A DNA stretch of 64,000 bases from Colias croceus (lineage: Eukaryota > Arthropoda > Insecta > Lepidoptera > Pieridae). The stretch spans positions 2,531,989 to 2,595,988 of the forward strand of contig NC_059537.1 of NCBI RefSeq assembly GCF_905220415.1, given 5' to 3'. A program made the position numbers and the translations under genes. Numbering within the stretch: position 1 is the first letter of the stretch; every line of letters starts with the position of its first letter. Positions 32,201 to 45,700 of this stretch are shown one piece after another. The notes under the pieces are model-generated. The model saw nothing but the letters and a program-made list of their open reading frames with translations. It was not told the origin of the DNA and did not search any database.

Positions 32201-35200
32201 TGCAGGTGATAAGAGTCTATGGGTGATTGACCCAAAAGATAAGATGCCATCAATGACAAAGAGGAAAGTGACGTGAGTATTTTCTTGAAATATATTTTGT
32301 TATAGACAAAAAATCTATTATACTTTTAAGTTCGGTTAAATTTATCGATTTAAGTGCCTATGCGAAACTTTCATGCGTATATACGGGATGGATCATTATT
32401 TACTTTCTATTTAAAATGTGCGTGTTCTCAGTACAATAATTACATAATACATGTTCTATACTTACATAGAGCATAAAGACTAAATGTATGTAGATTAAAT
32501 TTAAGGCGAATATCATAACTGCTGAATATTATGTTCTATCAAGCTGATCTATGAATTGATGAAAAAAGTCGTATGAAAATAAACATCAGTCAAGCTATCT
32601 GACAATGGTGTAACCGGCCCTTAATAAATCCAGCGATTATCCCACATAAAACCATTTTTATGTGGGATAATCTTATCTTCAAAATAAACTTATTCATTTA
32701 TTTTTACTTTGTTACTTTATTATACAATAGTTCTTCTGAAATAAAATAAATATTTTCCGCAGGTGCAACTACTGCAATCGTATTGGACATCGCGATGACG
32801 TCTGCAAGTGGAAGCCACCAGTGTGCTTCATGTGCGGCTCCGAGGGGCACTACGAGCCCAGGTGTCCAAGGAAGATATGTGTTAATGTACGTGTATATGA
32901 ATTTTATATAAAAAATATTAGAAGTTAAAATTATATGAAAAAAATTATTTTGTAACTACAAAAATTAATCATAGGGTTTTCTTTCGTGTCTAGGATAATT
33001 ACATTTTTTTAATACTTTCAAATCCCATTATATAGTGTCAATTTAAAATCAATATGGTTCAGTTTTCAATTATATATTTTTATTTTTCCCTATAATTAGT
33101 ATAAAGATCTTTTTTCATACTTTGCTATAACTAAAAATCTATGTATTCATCTGCTGATAGTCTATGGCTGATTGCAGTATAGAAAAAAAATGTTCATTGC
33201 ATATACCTTCTATAATATCACTGACTACTACCCCTTTACTAAGTACAAAAAGAAACACTAAGAGCTAGCGCGCAAGAGCAACTTTTGTCTCCTCAACTAT
33301 TTTGTCTCCGCAACTATTTTTAACCGACTTCAAAAAAAAGGAGGAGGTTATCAATTCGGCCGGTATATATATTTTTTTTTTTTTTTTTTATGTATGTACA
33401 CCGATTACTCCGAGGTTTCTGAACCGATTTACGTGATTCTTTTTTTTGTTCGATGCGGGATGGTGTCGAATTGGTCCCATAAAAATTTTATTCGGATAGG
33501 CCCAGTAGTTTTTATTTTATGAGCATTTTTGTCTGTAGGCATTTGTAAATTTTGCAAGTGCAAGTTTGAAGTCGGTTGTTTTTAACGCAGTTATCACTTG
33601 TGTCTCTTCCACCTATGGGCTAGTGTGAAAGTGCGCGCACGTAGCGACGCAACTCCCCATAGAGTTGATGGGACAGACAAAATAGTTGCGGAGACAAAAG
33701 TTGCTCGTGCGCGCTAGCTCTAATAAATCATAATTTCCAGTGCGGTTCACCAAACCACATCTACTCGAACATGTGCCGGAACTGCTCCAACTGGCACAAC
33801 GTGAACTGCAAGGAGTGCGGCCAGAACGGGCACCCGGCGAGCCACTGCCCCGATGTGTGGAGACGATACCATAATACGGTATGGTTTATAGATTTTGAAT
33901 GAGTAATTATTGTGTGTGTCACTGTAAATTCATGAAATTGCAATGTATTAGCGATTTTGTAAATATTTTTCACATCCCAAATTCTGAATTGGCCAAAACA
34001 TTTATAATTCAACACATTATTTTTATTAGTTAAGAGAAATGGTATATTTTAATGTTGTCTAGACTATAGATAATTTAAATTCTCTTTACAAATATAAAAA
34101 GTCCGACAATATGACCATAAAACAACTTTCTTTACAGATCGATATAACTCTGAAACTGGAACAAAACTTCCAAACCAAGAAGCACTACCAGCACTTCTGC
34201 AGCGGCTGTACCCGTCGCGGTCACTTAGTACACGCCTGTCGTAACACCCTTCCCTTCTCCGGCCTACCCATTAACTCCCCTTACGTATTCTCCTACAATC
34301 CCATATACACCAACATACCCAACGAAAACCTTAACCCAAACAAGATCAAAAATCTTCAACCAGACACAACTATCGTCCAAGATTCACCAACTCCAAGGAT
34401 GGATCGAAACAAACGACAATCCAAATCTCCCGTTGTACATGAAACACATGTCAACAAGAAGAGGCTCACGAGTGTTTCAGAGTCCGGTGATGCGGGCAGA
34501 AATCCTAAAAGCCCCCTGATTTATAATAAAAATGCCCCCCAAAATCAAGCAGATTCCGGCAAATGTATAGAAACGAACAAGAGTTCCATTACTGAAGAGA
34601 GTAATAAAAATACAAATGTAGAGGCTGCTCCCGACTTTATCCCGATTAATAATTCAAATCATAATGAAAAGGGACAAATCATTCAGGACAATGAAGTATC
34701 CGACACGAGCACAGTTATTACTTCGGCGCGAATTTATCTTACAAATGAAATGAGAGAAGCTTTAAAAACAGAAGAGGGTAAAAATTGGTTGAGTGAAGCT
34801 AAAAATAGGAATAAAATCACTATAGAGGACAATGACGCAGATATATTTTTGAGTATTATGGGTTCCGTAGGGGACCAAGAGGCCTTCCAAGCTGAACTAC
34901 GAGAATGGACTCGAAGCAAACATCTGGATCAAAATCACACAGAAATGAATAAAAATAAAACTTACCAGCCTCAATTGTGTGTTGACATGCCTAAAAAGCG
35001 GGTAAGCTTATTGAAAAAAGTCACAGAAGCTCTTGAATCTTTGAAGAGAAATATTGGCGATCCTAACACATTATTTAAAGAGCTAAAGTACCTGCAGAAT
35101 CGTCACGGGCAACTTTTGAAAACGAAAGTAGTGAGCTCCGCACAATTGGACAACAACAGGGATAACATGAAAAAGATGATGAAAAAGCTTAACATGATAT

Positions 35201-35763
35201 TACTCGGGCAAGCGGGACTTGCCGGTGGAATGGAGCATTTGAACAAGCTTTACGATTTACAAAGAAGGCTTACCAACCTAAGACAAAACACAGTATCGAA
35301 AACTCTACGAGATGAAATTGGACAACATTTCCATAGCATATTCTCAAGTTTACCACGCGATGACTACGCAGACCTGGTCAGCAAATACTATGTTGGTGGC
35401 AATAACACATCACTTTATAAGAAAAGGAATGACAAGGTGTTCAAGATTAGTCCCAAGCCCCAGAAAAAATCTGTGAACTTTATTCCAAGGAACAATGACA
35501 TACGAGACGCCGATGACACCGATAAAACGGCGCCCAAAACTCGGAAACTCCAGAAATCCTTAAACAAACTGGTATTCTATCACAGGCGACTGGTCAATTC
35601 TTCGCCAGCAGATTCGAAGTCTATAAAGACACGTCACTTTTTAATGCAGAAACTCCACACCAATATCGCAAGATTGGGGACTTTAACCAGCATTTCCACC
35701 ACTGCTGTGAAGAAATTGCAAAGAATACAAGACGAGGCGCAAATGTTCTTGTCTAATGTCTAA
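29268..35763 (+). CDS. ZCCHC7: ZCCHC7-like zinc-knuckle RNA-binding protein
   Basis: Six coding exons join in phase: 29268-29276 (only Met-Glu-Glu), 29366-30914, 32206-32272, 32763-32886, 33741-33878 and 34138-35763, giving 1170 residues. The N-terminal half is acidic and low-complexity, with SIM-like stretches (EVIEVALPP, ITIESSDEDE) as in human ZCCHC7. Zinc knuckles follow at about residues 543-556 (CNYCNRIGHRDDVC), 563-576, 581-606 (irregular spacing), 606-619 and 650-663 (CSGCTRRGHLVHAC). The order and spacing match ZCCHC7/Air2, the RNA-binding subunit of the nuclear TRAMP complex that feeds RNA to the exosome. The long Lys-rich C-terminal tail is about twice the human length and not recognised. 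Introns carry nested MITEs and a hairpin. AATAAA is near 35919. Confidence 0.9.
32635..32672. repeat. Perfect 17-bp foldback hairpin in ZCCHC7 intron
   Basis: GATTATCCCACATAAAA at 32635-32651 is exactly inverted at 32656-32672 across the 4-nt loop CCAT. Confidence 0.88.
33261..33721. mobile_element. MITE with another repeat nested inside (ZCCHC7 intron)
   Basis: The outer inverted ends are AGAGCTAGCGCGCAAGAGCA at 33261 and its near-inverse GCTCGTGCGCGCTAGCTCT ending at 33721. The match extends through CAACTTTTGTCTC and ACTATTTTGTC. The target duplication is ambiguous (TA or TAA). It is split by the AACCGACTTC repeat at 33321-33585. It lies 20 bp before the acceptor of the exon at 33741. Confidence 0.72.
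33321..33585 (+). mobile_element. AACCGACTTC-type repeat, copy 1
   Basis: It opens TAACCGACTTCAAAAAAAAG and closes TTTGAAGTCGGTTGTTTTTA, so the ends are inverted (AACCGACTTCAAA). Inner blocks include GGTTATCAATTCGGCCGGTA and GTCGAATTGGTCCCATAAAA. Further copies are at 37691-37935 and, reversed and truncated, 39433-39661. It is a common lepidopteran short repeat. Confidence 0.72.
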
Positions 35764-35811
35764 GATTTAGCACGTAAATCGACAGAAATGTGTGCGTGAT
35801 AAACGCTCTAT

Positions 35812-35878
35812 GCGCAAGAAAAGTGGCTATTATTCCCATTCAGAGATGGGTTTATTTACCGAGTCACTTTTCTTTTGG
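35812..35878 (+). other. Hairpin in presumed ZCCHC7 3' UTR
   Basis: AAGAAAAGTGGCT and AGTCACTTTTCTT pair, and the stem resumes with ATTATTCCCAT against ATGGGTTTATT around a TCAG-type loop. This gives a stem of about 60 nt with one bulge. Its size resembles a pre-miRNA or a 3' UTR structural element. No expression evidence is available. Confidence 0.4.
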
Positions 35879-36793
35879 TGTTATTGCACCTCATTGTGCA
35901 TGCTGCATACTTATAAAAATAAAATTAGTATAAAGCATAAAATATTTATTTTATTGTATTAATACCTACAATTTACACGTTACATTAAATTACTTATACT
36001 TACGACTTCACAATTACTACAGCACCACAGCACCTATCATCTTTACAGTACAATAGTCAAGATTACATGCTTATCCAAGGAGTTTCGGGGAAATAAATTG
36101 CCTAATCATACCGGTAATAAAATTTTACTGTAACATTTATTATATATTTATATTATATATATTCTACTGTGTTACAGTTTTATTTATTCAGATGTGGTAC
36201 ATCAGTAATAACACATGAGAAAACTACTGTCAAGTTTCATCAAATTCCGTCTAGAATTTTCGTGAAAGGGTAAAAAACATACAGTACAGTAAAAATGATC
36301 AGTCCCACCATGTTCAAGAACGTTTTCGATAAATACTATCTTACTACTAATAATCTCGTTATTTAAGAGTAATAGAAATACGAAATAAGTTTATTACATA
36401 TTTTCACGATAAATCATAAATTATAAAAGTTTCTTATTTACATATTGTCTGATCTAATAATATAATATATTTATTATCATTTGAAAATTTAAGGTATTTT
36501 CAAATGATGCTAATTAACAAATATAATGGAAAAATCGGTACTGGTAAAACCGGTAAAACCCATTGGTTTACATTTTTACAAGTTCACATTCATGAACGTT
36601 ACTATATCTACGTCATCACTCACCAATTCAATTCATCTGTCAATTGTCATACACTATACAGTCATTCACGATTCTATCTCGGTAGTCGGTGAAGTTTATT
36701 TTATTTGCGAAAACAATAAATTGGAAATTCGTGTGTAAAATTGAAGAAAATCAATTCGTTCAAGTTTTAAATGTTTCAATTACTTTAATCATA

Positions 36794-39700
36794 ATGTCGA
36801 AGTGTAGTGCTTGTATATCTAATTACAAATTAGATACATTTTTCATTTTATTATCGCTGATAAATTGTGTTTCTGCTCGTAGAGTATGTATCATTATTTA
36901 ATTAATAAATAAATCCAATTTTCATTATGTTAATACCCTTAATAATTACTTTTAGTATCCAGAAGATGGATATTTTTCAAGGAGTTTCTTTGACGAGCGA
37001 GAACAATACGCTAAAGTGGATGCTGCTCTTGGAAAAATTGTACATTGTAAGTTTGTTTACTTTATCATTTCATGAATATAAAAACTGATCAATAATAACA
37101 ATGAATATTTTTAATTTTATTCATGTAAAACGTAATGTTTAGATACAATAAAAGATATTCCATTCATTGCACTTTTTCGTAAATATTTTTGAAAAAATTT
37201 TCTTTGCTAAACAGGAGATATTGCTTGACATAACATTATTAGTTTATTTCTACTAATACAATATTTTTAGCACCAAAACTGGTGAGTGATTGGCCAGATC
37301 CTTCAGTGAAAATGGGCCAAGTGTCCGGAGTAGCCATAGATTCGTCTGGGCAAATTCACGTCTTTCACCGAGCCTCAAATGTATGGGATGCAAGCACATT
37401 CAGTATAAGGAATGTGTATCAGGGTATAGGAGAAATTCCCATTACTAGTCCTACAGTTTTGGTATTTAATAATACTGGTGAATTAGTAGACCTTTGGGGA
37501 GAAAATCTGTAAGTAAATGTAGTAATTAATTATTTAATAGATTTGAATTATTGATATAAAATATCATTCAAATATTGTAAATACTAAGTAACTTGTTCAA
37601 AGTTTTTTTATTTATTATTATCACTGTCTTGATATTTTGTATTTTATAATTCCATTCATACATATTTATATATGCAAATACAGACATTTTTAACCGACTT
37701 TAAAAAAGGAGGAGGTTATCAATTCGGCCGGTATGTTTTTTTTTATGTATGTACACCGATTACTACGAGGTTTCTGAACCGATTTACGTGATTCTTTTTT
37801 TGTTCGATGCGGGACGGTGTCGAATTGGTCCCATAAAAAATTTATTGGGATAGGCCCAGTAGTTTTTATTTTATGAGCATTTTTGTCTGTATTTGTAAAT
37901 GTTGCAAGTGCAAGTTTGAAGTCGGTTGTTTTTAATGCAGTTATATAGACTTGTATTGACTAATATTATAAATTATTCATTTTTCCGTAGTGTAAATTTA
38001 TATAGACTCAACTTCCTTGATAAATAGATTATTAAAATTGTTTATTTGATATTGTAATCCTTATACCTTTAAGTGGTATAAGGATTACAATTCAAACTAG
38101 TATTTATTGATGTCACCTTGTTCAAAAAAATCAAACTACAAATTAATAATATTAATATAGATATCTGTATGCATTATAATATAATTAAACAAGATTGTAA
38201 TCATAATTAAAGAAACAAAAAACATGACTTTTCAATAAAATAGTACATTTATTTAAGTCCTTAGAAATTCAGCTCCAAAATTGAGCTAGGTATTCTTATT
38301 TCCAAATGAATTTACCCTTTGATATTATTTTTATACAGATTCTATATGCCCCATGGAATAACTGTGGATGCATCAGGGAATGTGTGGCTGACAGATGTAG
38401 CCCTCCACCAAGTGTTCAAGTTTACACCAGACAATAGGAAGGAGCCTGCGCTCAAACTTGGAGAGAAGTGAGTGTAATATAGACTTTTAGCCTGGGGACA
38501 AAAAAGGTATTCCTTAAAAATTTCCTTACCTAGTATAAATATAAACAACTTGCCGCGACTTTACCCGCATTCTTTCGCTCCTGTTGGTCTTAGCATCATG
38601 ATAGCCTATAGCCTTCCTCAAAAGGCTAGCATGAAAGAATTTTTCAAATCAGACCTGTAATTCCTGAGATTAGCGCATTCAAACAAACTCTTAAGCTATA
38701 TAATATTAGTATACAGTGGTGGTCATATAATTAAGAACGCTGATACAAAGGGAAGATTTTTTCAGACTAAGATGCATAACTAATTTCATGTACATATTTA
38801 TTTTTATTTTGCTCGATATAGAAATACTTTTCCAATTAATCACTGTATTCATTAATACACGTGATTAGCCTGAAAATTAATACACAAACTTTTTACACTA
38901 CTTCTAAACATAGTATTCCTATTTACTGGCTGGTCACATAATTAAGAACGCTAAATAGTTTATACTTTTATTCAAATTTAAATAGTGAACACTCGACTCG
39001 ATTTGTGGTTGTAGGTTACTGTTTGTATAATTTTGGCGCCATTAAGTGATGCAAAAGATTAAAAGTGATTACTTCTTATTAAAAAAATAAAAGTTGTGAT
39101 AAATCTACTAGGGAAGTTATAATAATTCTTCGCGGGAAGAATTAGTCTTATAAAAATATAACTGATCATCTGCAATGTTCAAAAACTATGGTTTTCCACG
39201 CCATAAGACATTTTGATACGTATTAAACAACTTCGGATGTCCCACGTATGCCAAGACAGAGAAAAACAACTCCTCGAGATGACCTAAACATCGTCCGTAT
39301 GGCTTACTCAACTTACTCAACTCAAACAAAATCCTGTTAAGGGGTCCAATGAGCTGAGAAAAGAATATTTCGGGGAAAATAACCCTTCAGCAATCTCAGC
39401 ACGCACTATTCGAAGACGTTTGGTAGAAGAAAAATTTACAAATACCTACAGACAAAAATGCTCATAAAATAAAAACTACTGGGCCTATCCGAATAAAATT
39501 TTTATGGGACCAATTCGACACCATCCCGCATCGAACAAAAAAAGAATCACGTAAATCGGTTCAGAAACCTCGGAGTAATCGGTGTACATACATAAAAAAA
39601 AAAAAAAAAAAAAATATACCGGCCGAATTGATAACCTCCTCCTTTTTTTTGAAGTCGGTTAAAAAATTGCATGGTCGGATAGCAAGAAAAGTACCCATTT

Positions 39701-42700
39701 TGAAACTTTGTCACAGGCAAGCCCGGCTTAGATTTGCAAGAAAATATGAACACTGGACTGTGCGAAATTGGAAAAATGTTCTTTTGTCTGACGAAACGAA
39801 AATAAACAAAGTATGTTCCGATGGAAAACGTTATCTTCGACGTCCTCCGAATACAGAATTCGACCCTAAGTACACGAAAGTTACATTAAAGCAAGGTGGT
39901 GGAAATGTGAAAATTTGGGGGTGCTTTTCTGGACATGGTGTTGGACCTGTAAAGTTGATAGAAGGTAACATGGATCAATTCCAATATAAAAATATACTGG
40001 AAGAAACAATGCTACCTTATGCTGAAGAAGTTCTACCGGTTATTTGGACATTCCAGAATGACAATGACCCAGCACACTGCACACACTGTAAAGGAATTTC
40101 TAACAGCGCCGTCAGTTTCTGTTTTGGACTGGCCAGCTAACAGCTCTGACCTAAACCCAATAGAGAATCTGTGGTTCGAGGTAAAGAAAAAGGTTTCAAA
40201 TACACAGTGTCGAACTTTAATGGAGCTGTAGGACGTTTTTTTAGAAGAATGGAACTCTATTTCTGTAGCAAAATGTCAAAAATAAATAGAGTCAATGCCT
40301 CGCCGGTGTAAAGCAGTAATTAAAAGCCGTGGACATGCTATTAAATATTATTTTTAGTTAAAAATGTATTAATTTGCTTTATAAATTTTTCGCGCAACAT
40401 ATTATTGTAAATTTTTAATTGAAAGTGTCATACAAAACAATTCCCGAGCAGATAAATTAATCGTTCTTAATTATTTGTCCAGCTTCACTGCTATTTGAAT
40501 GTGTTGCTTTGGTAAAATAAATTATTTTTGAAAAAAAATTGTTGGCGATTTTATTATTTATTCTTAAACTTAGTTGCTCTATTAATGTGGCTATTTTATG
40601 ACATAACTAGTTGCTTCTCAGAAGGTGTACATCTCTGTGTATGACATTATTTAAATAAAAATTTCTAGTACTTCAAATCGTTCTTAATTATATGACCACA
40701 ACTATAGATTTAAATTATAATTTCATTACTAGGAGTTTATTTACAACGAAAAAATGATTTATTTCTGTAGCTTATGTTTTATTCTGGTACAAAACAATGT
40801 TATATCACAGCCAAGTATCATCAAATCAGTTCTTATGATTCTCATTAATTTTTGTGTTAATAATGTTAGTATGTAGTTATCTTCAGTGAATATTTGTGTT
40901 ATGGGTCAGATGCTCTGGTCACATACATATGTTTGACTTATAAGCTATGATACCTATATAAAAGAGCTAGATACGTTACCCGCTCTCTATTTTGGCAAGA
41001 AAAAACTCAGCTAAGTGCCCGAGTTTCACTTAGTCACGCACCATTCAGCGTCGTGGCTGGACGTTCTTTTTATATTTTAATCGGCAGTTGTTATTACGAA
41101 GTACATGAGTGAGACATGTATTATATCTCGTGCGTGAGAGTGAAAGAGAGAACAACTGTATTGGTGATAATGCGTTAGTCAGTAGGTATGTATTAATTAG
41201 GCTGTTTTTTAGTGCAATGACGTTGGCGTATGCCGCGTCTACTAGTATAATAGGTCATTGCTTATAAGTGTATAATATCCTTATCAAATGACTAAAATAA
41301 ACCTTACTCCACACTGTGTGTGTGTGTGGGATAAGAAACAAGTTGTATGTAGTTAACTTGTTAATACTTAACAATATATTTTTAAAACAAAGTTGTTGGT
41401 GAGAGAAGATGCTCTTAGATGATAGGTCTTTGTTACTCATTCAAATTTTTTCAAAATTGATGATAAATAAAATACTATAAGTAATAAGCATGGTACTTTT
41501 TTAATTCCTAATTCCTAAAACGCAGTGGTTTCTAACCGCGTGATTTTATGAAAGAAGCAAAATACATACAACCAGCCACATTTGCGGTTTTTCCCCACGA
41601 CTGATTTTAAATCGAACGCGTTATTACAAAATGCTCGCTGGTAATAGCCCCACCAAAATTAGTGAAACAAAATGAGTTTCTCAATCATTTCAATTCTTTA
41701 CACTGACCTGGGATACTAATTACTCGTGTTTGATTTTACGCGATTTATAAATTTAGAAATAAAACTTTTTAAATTAGATTTATTCATTATATTATACTGT
41801 AACTAGCTGTGCCCCGCGGTTTTACCTGCAGTGCTCCGCTCCTGTTGGTCTTAGCGTGATGATATTATCGCGTAGTCGCGTTTAAAATTCGTTAGAATAT
41901 TTTCTAAATACTAACTATTATACTACTATATTTCCCTTGCACTTGACTTCAATAGATTTGTGCCCGGCGATGACGACGACCACTTCTGCAAACCCAGCTC
42001 AGTGGCGGTCCACTCTAGCGGTGACTTCTTCGTAGCAGATGGCTATTGTAACACAAGGATCATAAAGTATAAGGCAGATGGGACTAAGATACTACAGTGG
42101 GGACGACGTAAGTCATAATTTAATAGATAAACTTGCTTACAAGTGCTATTTAAGTAGATTTGTTGATGGTTTAATACCAACAATCAAAACCAAATGATTT
42201 TTGAGTGGGATTGTTTTTTTTTTTCATCTTTTGTTAGCAAAGATAAAAATTCATCTTGTAATACAATCGGCATCACTTGTTTTTCACACTGCCGTGTTCT
42301 TTTTATGCTGCTTATGTACTTACTTACTTATGTACTTATTGTGACCAATATTATTTCATCACATTCTACGGTAACCGATACAGTTTTATTTGCAAATATT
42401 ATAATAAAAGATAAGTTGTATATACAGGGTGGTGCCCTAATATGCTACTAAATTTATCATTTCGAACGTTCGAGTGACAGTCACAGCTTATAGGTTTAAA
42501 GATTTTATTACTCATAAAAAAAACTTATTATTTACCTACTCTACCATTTTTTTATCTATTTCCTTATATTTTTTTTCCCAAGTTATCCTTTAACTTATCC
42601 ATAATTTCCTCAGGCACCGGTCAAACACCGTTCACTCTTAACGTACCACACGCGCTAACGATAGCCGAAGATAAAAACGCAGTTTGCACAGCTGATAGAG

Positions 42701-45700
42701 AGAGAGGCAGGATCGCGTGTTTCCGAGCTGACAACGGGACATACATACACTCGTATTCGCATTGGCTGATTGGGCGGAGGCTCTTCAGTGTTGCCTATTC
42801 GCCTATACAGGGTGAGCTTTTTTTTGTGTGTATGTTTGTGTAGTGAAATGTGGAGGAAATGTGGTAGCTCATTGTTATGTGATATGATTAAAAAAGTCTA
42901 GTAAGGTGAATAAATTTCATTGTAAATTTATTTAAATAATTAATTAATTAATTTGTATTTGACTGTATGATATTAATTTGTTAAAAATTTACAATGGCAG
43001 TATATGTGATAAAATATTGAACGTACTTAACACCTTTCTAACCATGTACGAGGAAAATAAAGAGTTTTGAATTGATTTAAATATTTGAAATTCTGGGTTC
43101 TCTTTCTTATTGAATAAGATGGGTCTTGGTTCAATCTTCGTCATAAGACAACTCGACTATAAGAAAAATGCCTTACCGACATAGATGTGATACGCATTTC
43201 CCTTTGTATTTTTAAGTATTAAACAATAAAATAATTTAGGTGGCCGCCTCTACCTAGTCAACGGGCCAGCACTCACCGGTATACCCGTACGGGGCTACGT
43301 CATAGAGTACACGTCCGGTCGTCTGATACAAACATTCGCACCGGGCGATTCGTTCAGAAACCCGCACGATGTCGCCGTATCGCCAGATGGCAGCACTGTG
43401 TACGTCGCGGAACTCGACCCGCACAAAGTGTACAAGTTTCTGGACGAATCCTTGTTGTTGAAGAATGAAACCGCAAATGATGTTACGACTGAAGCGCTGC
43501 CCGCTAAGCCTACAGCTACTGTTGGTGAGTAGTTGTTTTTGAAACATTCTGTATATAGTGTTTTTGTACAGTTGTACTTGTATATTTTATACAATTATTG
43601 TTGTATAAAAATTTAGGTAAATGATTAGGATAGGTAATATGTAGATTAAGCATTTGATGCACAAATGATGCACAAATTATGTATTATAAAGGATTAACAA
43701 AATTTAAACTTTTGGATATCTCAGTGATTTTTTTTATTCTCAGTGATATATTTAGTTCACTCTTATCTATTTTCAAAAAAAACTAATATAGTATGAGTGT
43801 AGTATTAATGTATAACGTGATCGTCTAGAACAGCCGTTAGTGACTAACATCGTCCGCAGAGGTTAGCAATGTGAGCATGACACGTGGGTGGGAAGTTTTG
43901 GTACGAATTATCTAATATAATTTTTGTTAATGGCTTTGAGGGTAGCGGGGTGAGGTTTGCATGTTGTGGTAAAAATGTATAATTTACTAACTGATAGTCA
44001 AGAATGGATGTAAGTGACTAACCACGTTAGCAGGGGTAAGCAGTGTGCTCGTAGGGCATAAAATATAGTTGGGAGCATGTTGTGCATACAAAACAAATTT
44101 TGATCTGTGCATTTGCAAAGTTTAATGAGATGTGTGTGTGAGGTTAATATTAAAATTATTCCCAACATTGGTTTTAAAATTAAATTACTTTTTAATCTAC
44201 TCTATACTCAAAAAATATGCTAGTGCTTTGATAAAAGGTAGCCTATGTTCTTTCTCAGGGTCTAAAGATTGTCTGTGCCAAATTTCATCAAAATCGGTTC
44301 AGAGGTTTAAACGGGAAAGCGTAACAGACAGACAGAGTTACTTTCGCATTTATAATATTAGTAGGGATGAATAAGAACGGGTGTTAGTAAGTAACCGCGT
44401 CCGCAGAGGTGAGCGGCGTGAGCGTGTCGAGCGGGTGGGAGTGGGGCGGCGCGGCGGGCGGCGCGCTGGGCGCGGGCGGCGCCGCGCTGCTCGCGCTCGC
44501 CGCCGTCGCGCTGCTCAACGCGAGGAACCGCGGTAAGCGATACGATGAGCGCGATGTGTATGCGGACAAGTAGGGTTGCCACTTGATGCTTAAACAAAAA
44601 AAATATATAGTACAACTTCGAACACAAGGAAGGCGATTTTTTTTTTCTCATTTATAAAGCACTAGCTTACCGCCCGCGGCTTCGCCCGCTTTGTCTAAAA
44701 CCAAATAAATTATATACTAAAACCTTCCTCTAGAATTACTCTGTCTATTAAAAAAACCGCATCAAAATCCGTTGCGAAGTTTTAAAGATTTAAGCATACA
44801 AAGGGACATAGGGAAATAGGGACAGAGAAAGCGACTTTGTTTTATACTATGTAGTGATTTGGGTGCTATAAAACGTGAGAAAGAAATCAATCACGAGACA
44901 AGTCAATTTTTGTCTGTTTGTCTTTAAAAATATCTCACATATGTATTAAAAAGTGGTTTTATTAGAAATTTTTGACGGATAGAAAAAATTCTATCATGAG
45001 ATGGGATTTTATGTTTTTGTTTTTAATTTTTCATTTATTAAGCATTTAAATGCTATAAAACGCTTTAACTACACCTGTATGTTTGCAATTGAAACCAAGT
45101 CCTTTACACTGTCTCAGACTCAATTTTGACATAGGTTTCAAGTTTCAACGATTACATTCAAACTTTGTACTTTATCAAAAAAGTGACCTAATAATTTTAT
45201 GAGTGCCAAAGCGTGCTTTTTTGTTGTTTTTTTTTTTTTTTACTTTATTTATTATACGAGGCTTCCAATTTGTTGAGCAATAGTTGAACAAAAATTTTGC
45301 CTCATGTCTGGACCTATTCGAAGGATTGCGAGCAACTCCTCAATGCATTCTCTTTGATTTTCAACTTTGTTGCTAAACAAATACTAATACGAGGCTTTAG
45401 TGGGTGACTGTAATATGGTTCTTTTAGTTCCGTGTATCTAATTCTTAAATATTTTTTTATTTGTAATTGTATTTTTTTATATGTTGGACAGCATTATAGT
45501 ATATTATGGTAATTTACTTCAATGGTTAAGTGTGAGTAATACAGTTAACGAAGGTTAAACATAGAGTATGTACTTTATTGCTAATTGATGAGCTAGTAGC
45601 ATAATATAATTTAGATTTTAGCCCTAACTGAACTGCATCTAACTTCGGTTTATTAAGATTTAACGTGTAGAAATATGTAATATTTTACATCATACTACTA

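Larger units (their letters stand above)
38558..40708 (-). mobile_element. Helitron-like family A remnant, split near its end by a Tc1 element
   Basis: Family A blocks (CTCCTGTTGGTCTTAGC, AATTTTTCAAATCAGACC, GATTAGCGCATTCAAAC) run to AATATTAGTATA at 38713, where the Tc1-like element begins. The missing last bases TAGAT resume directly after that element (40705). The CTAG side is degraded near 38558. Confidence 0.6.

Noticed and set aside
40970..41260. Possible mobile element in PAL intron 4 (GTTACCCGCTCTCTATTTTG onward)
   Set aside because: The composition differs from the surroundings, but no defined ends or second copy in the window were seen.
43254..43594. Two minus-strand frames of about 97-99 codons
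   Set aside because: They are antisense shadows of PAL exon 7, which has clear homology on the plus strand.
44358..44651. Minus-strand frames rich in Ala/Arg over PAL exon 8
   Set aside because: They reflect the GC-rich plus-strand exon, which is supported by splice sites and phase.
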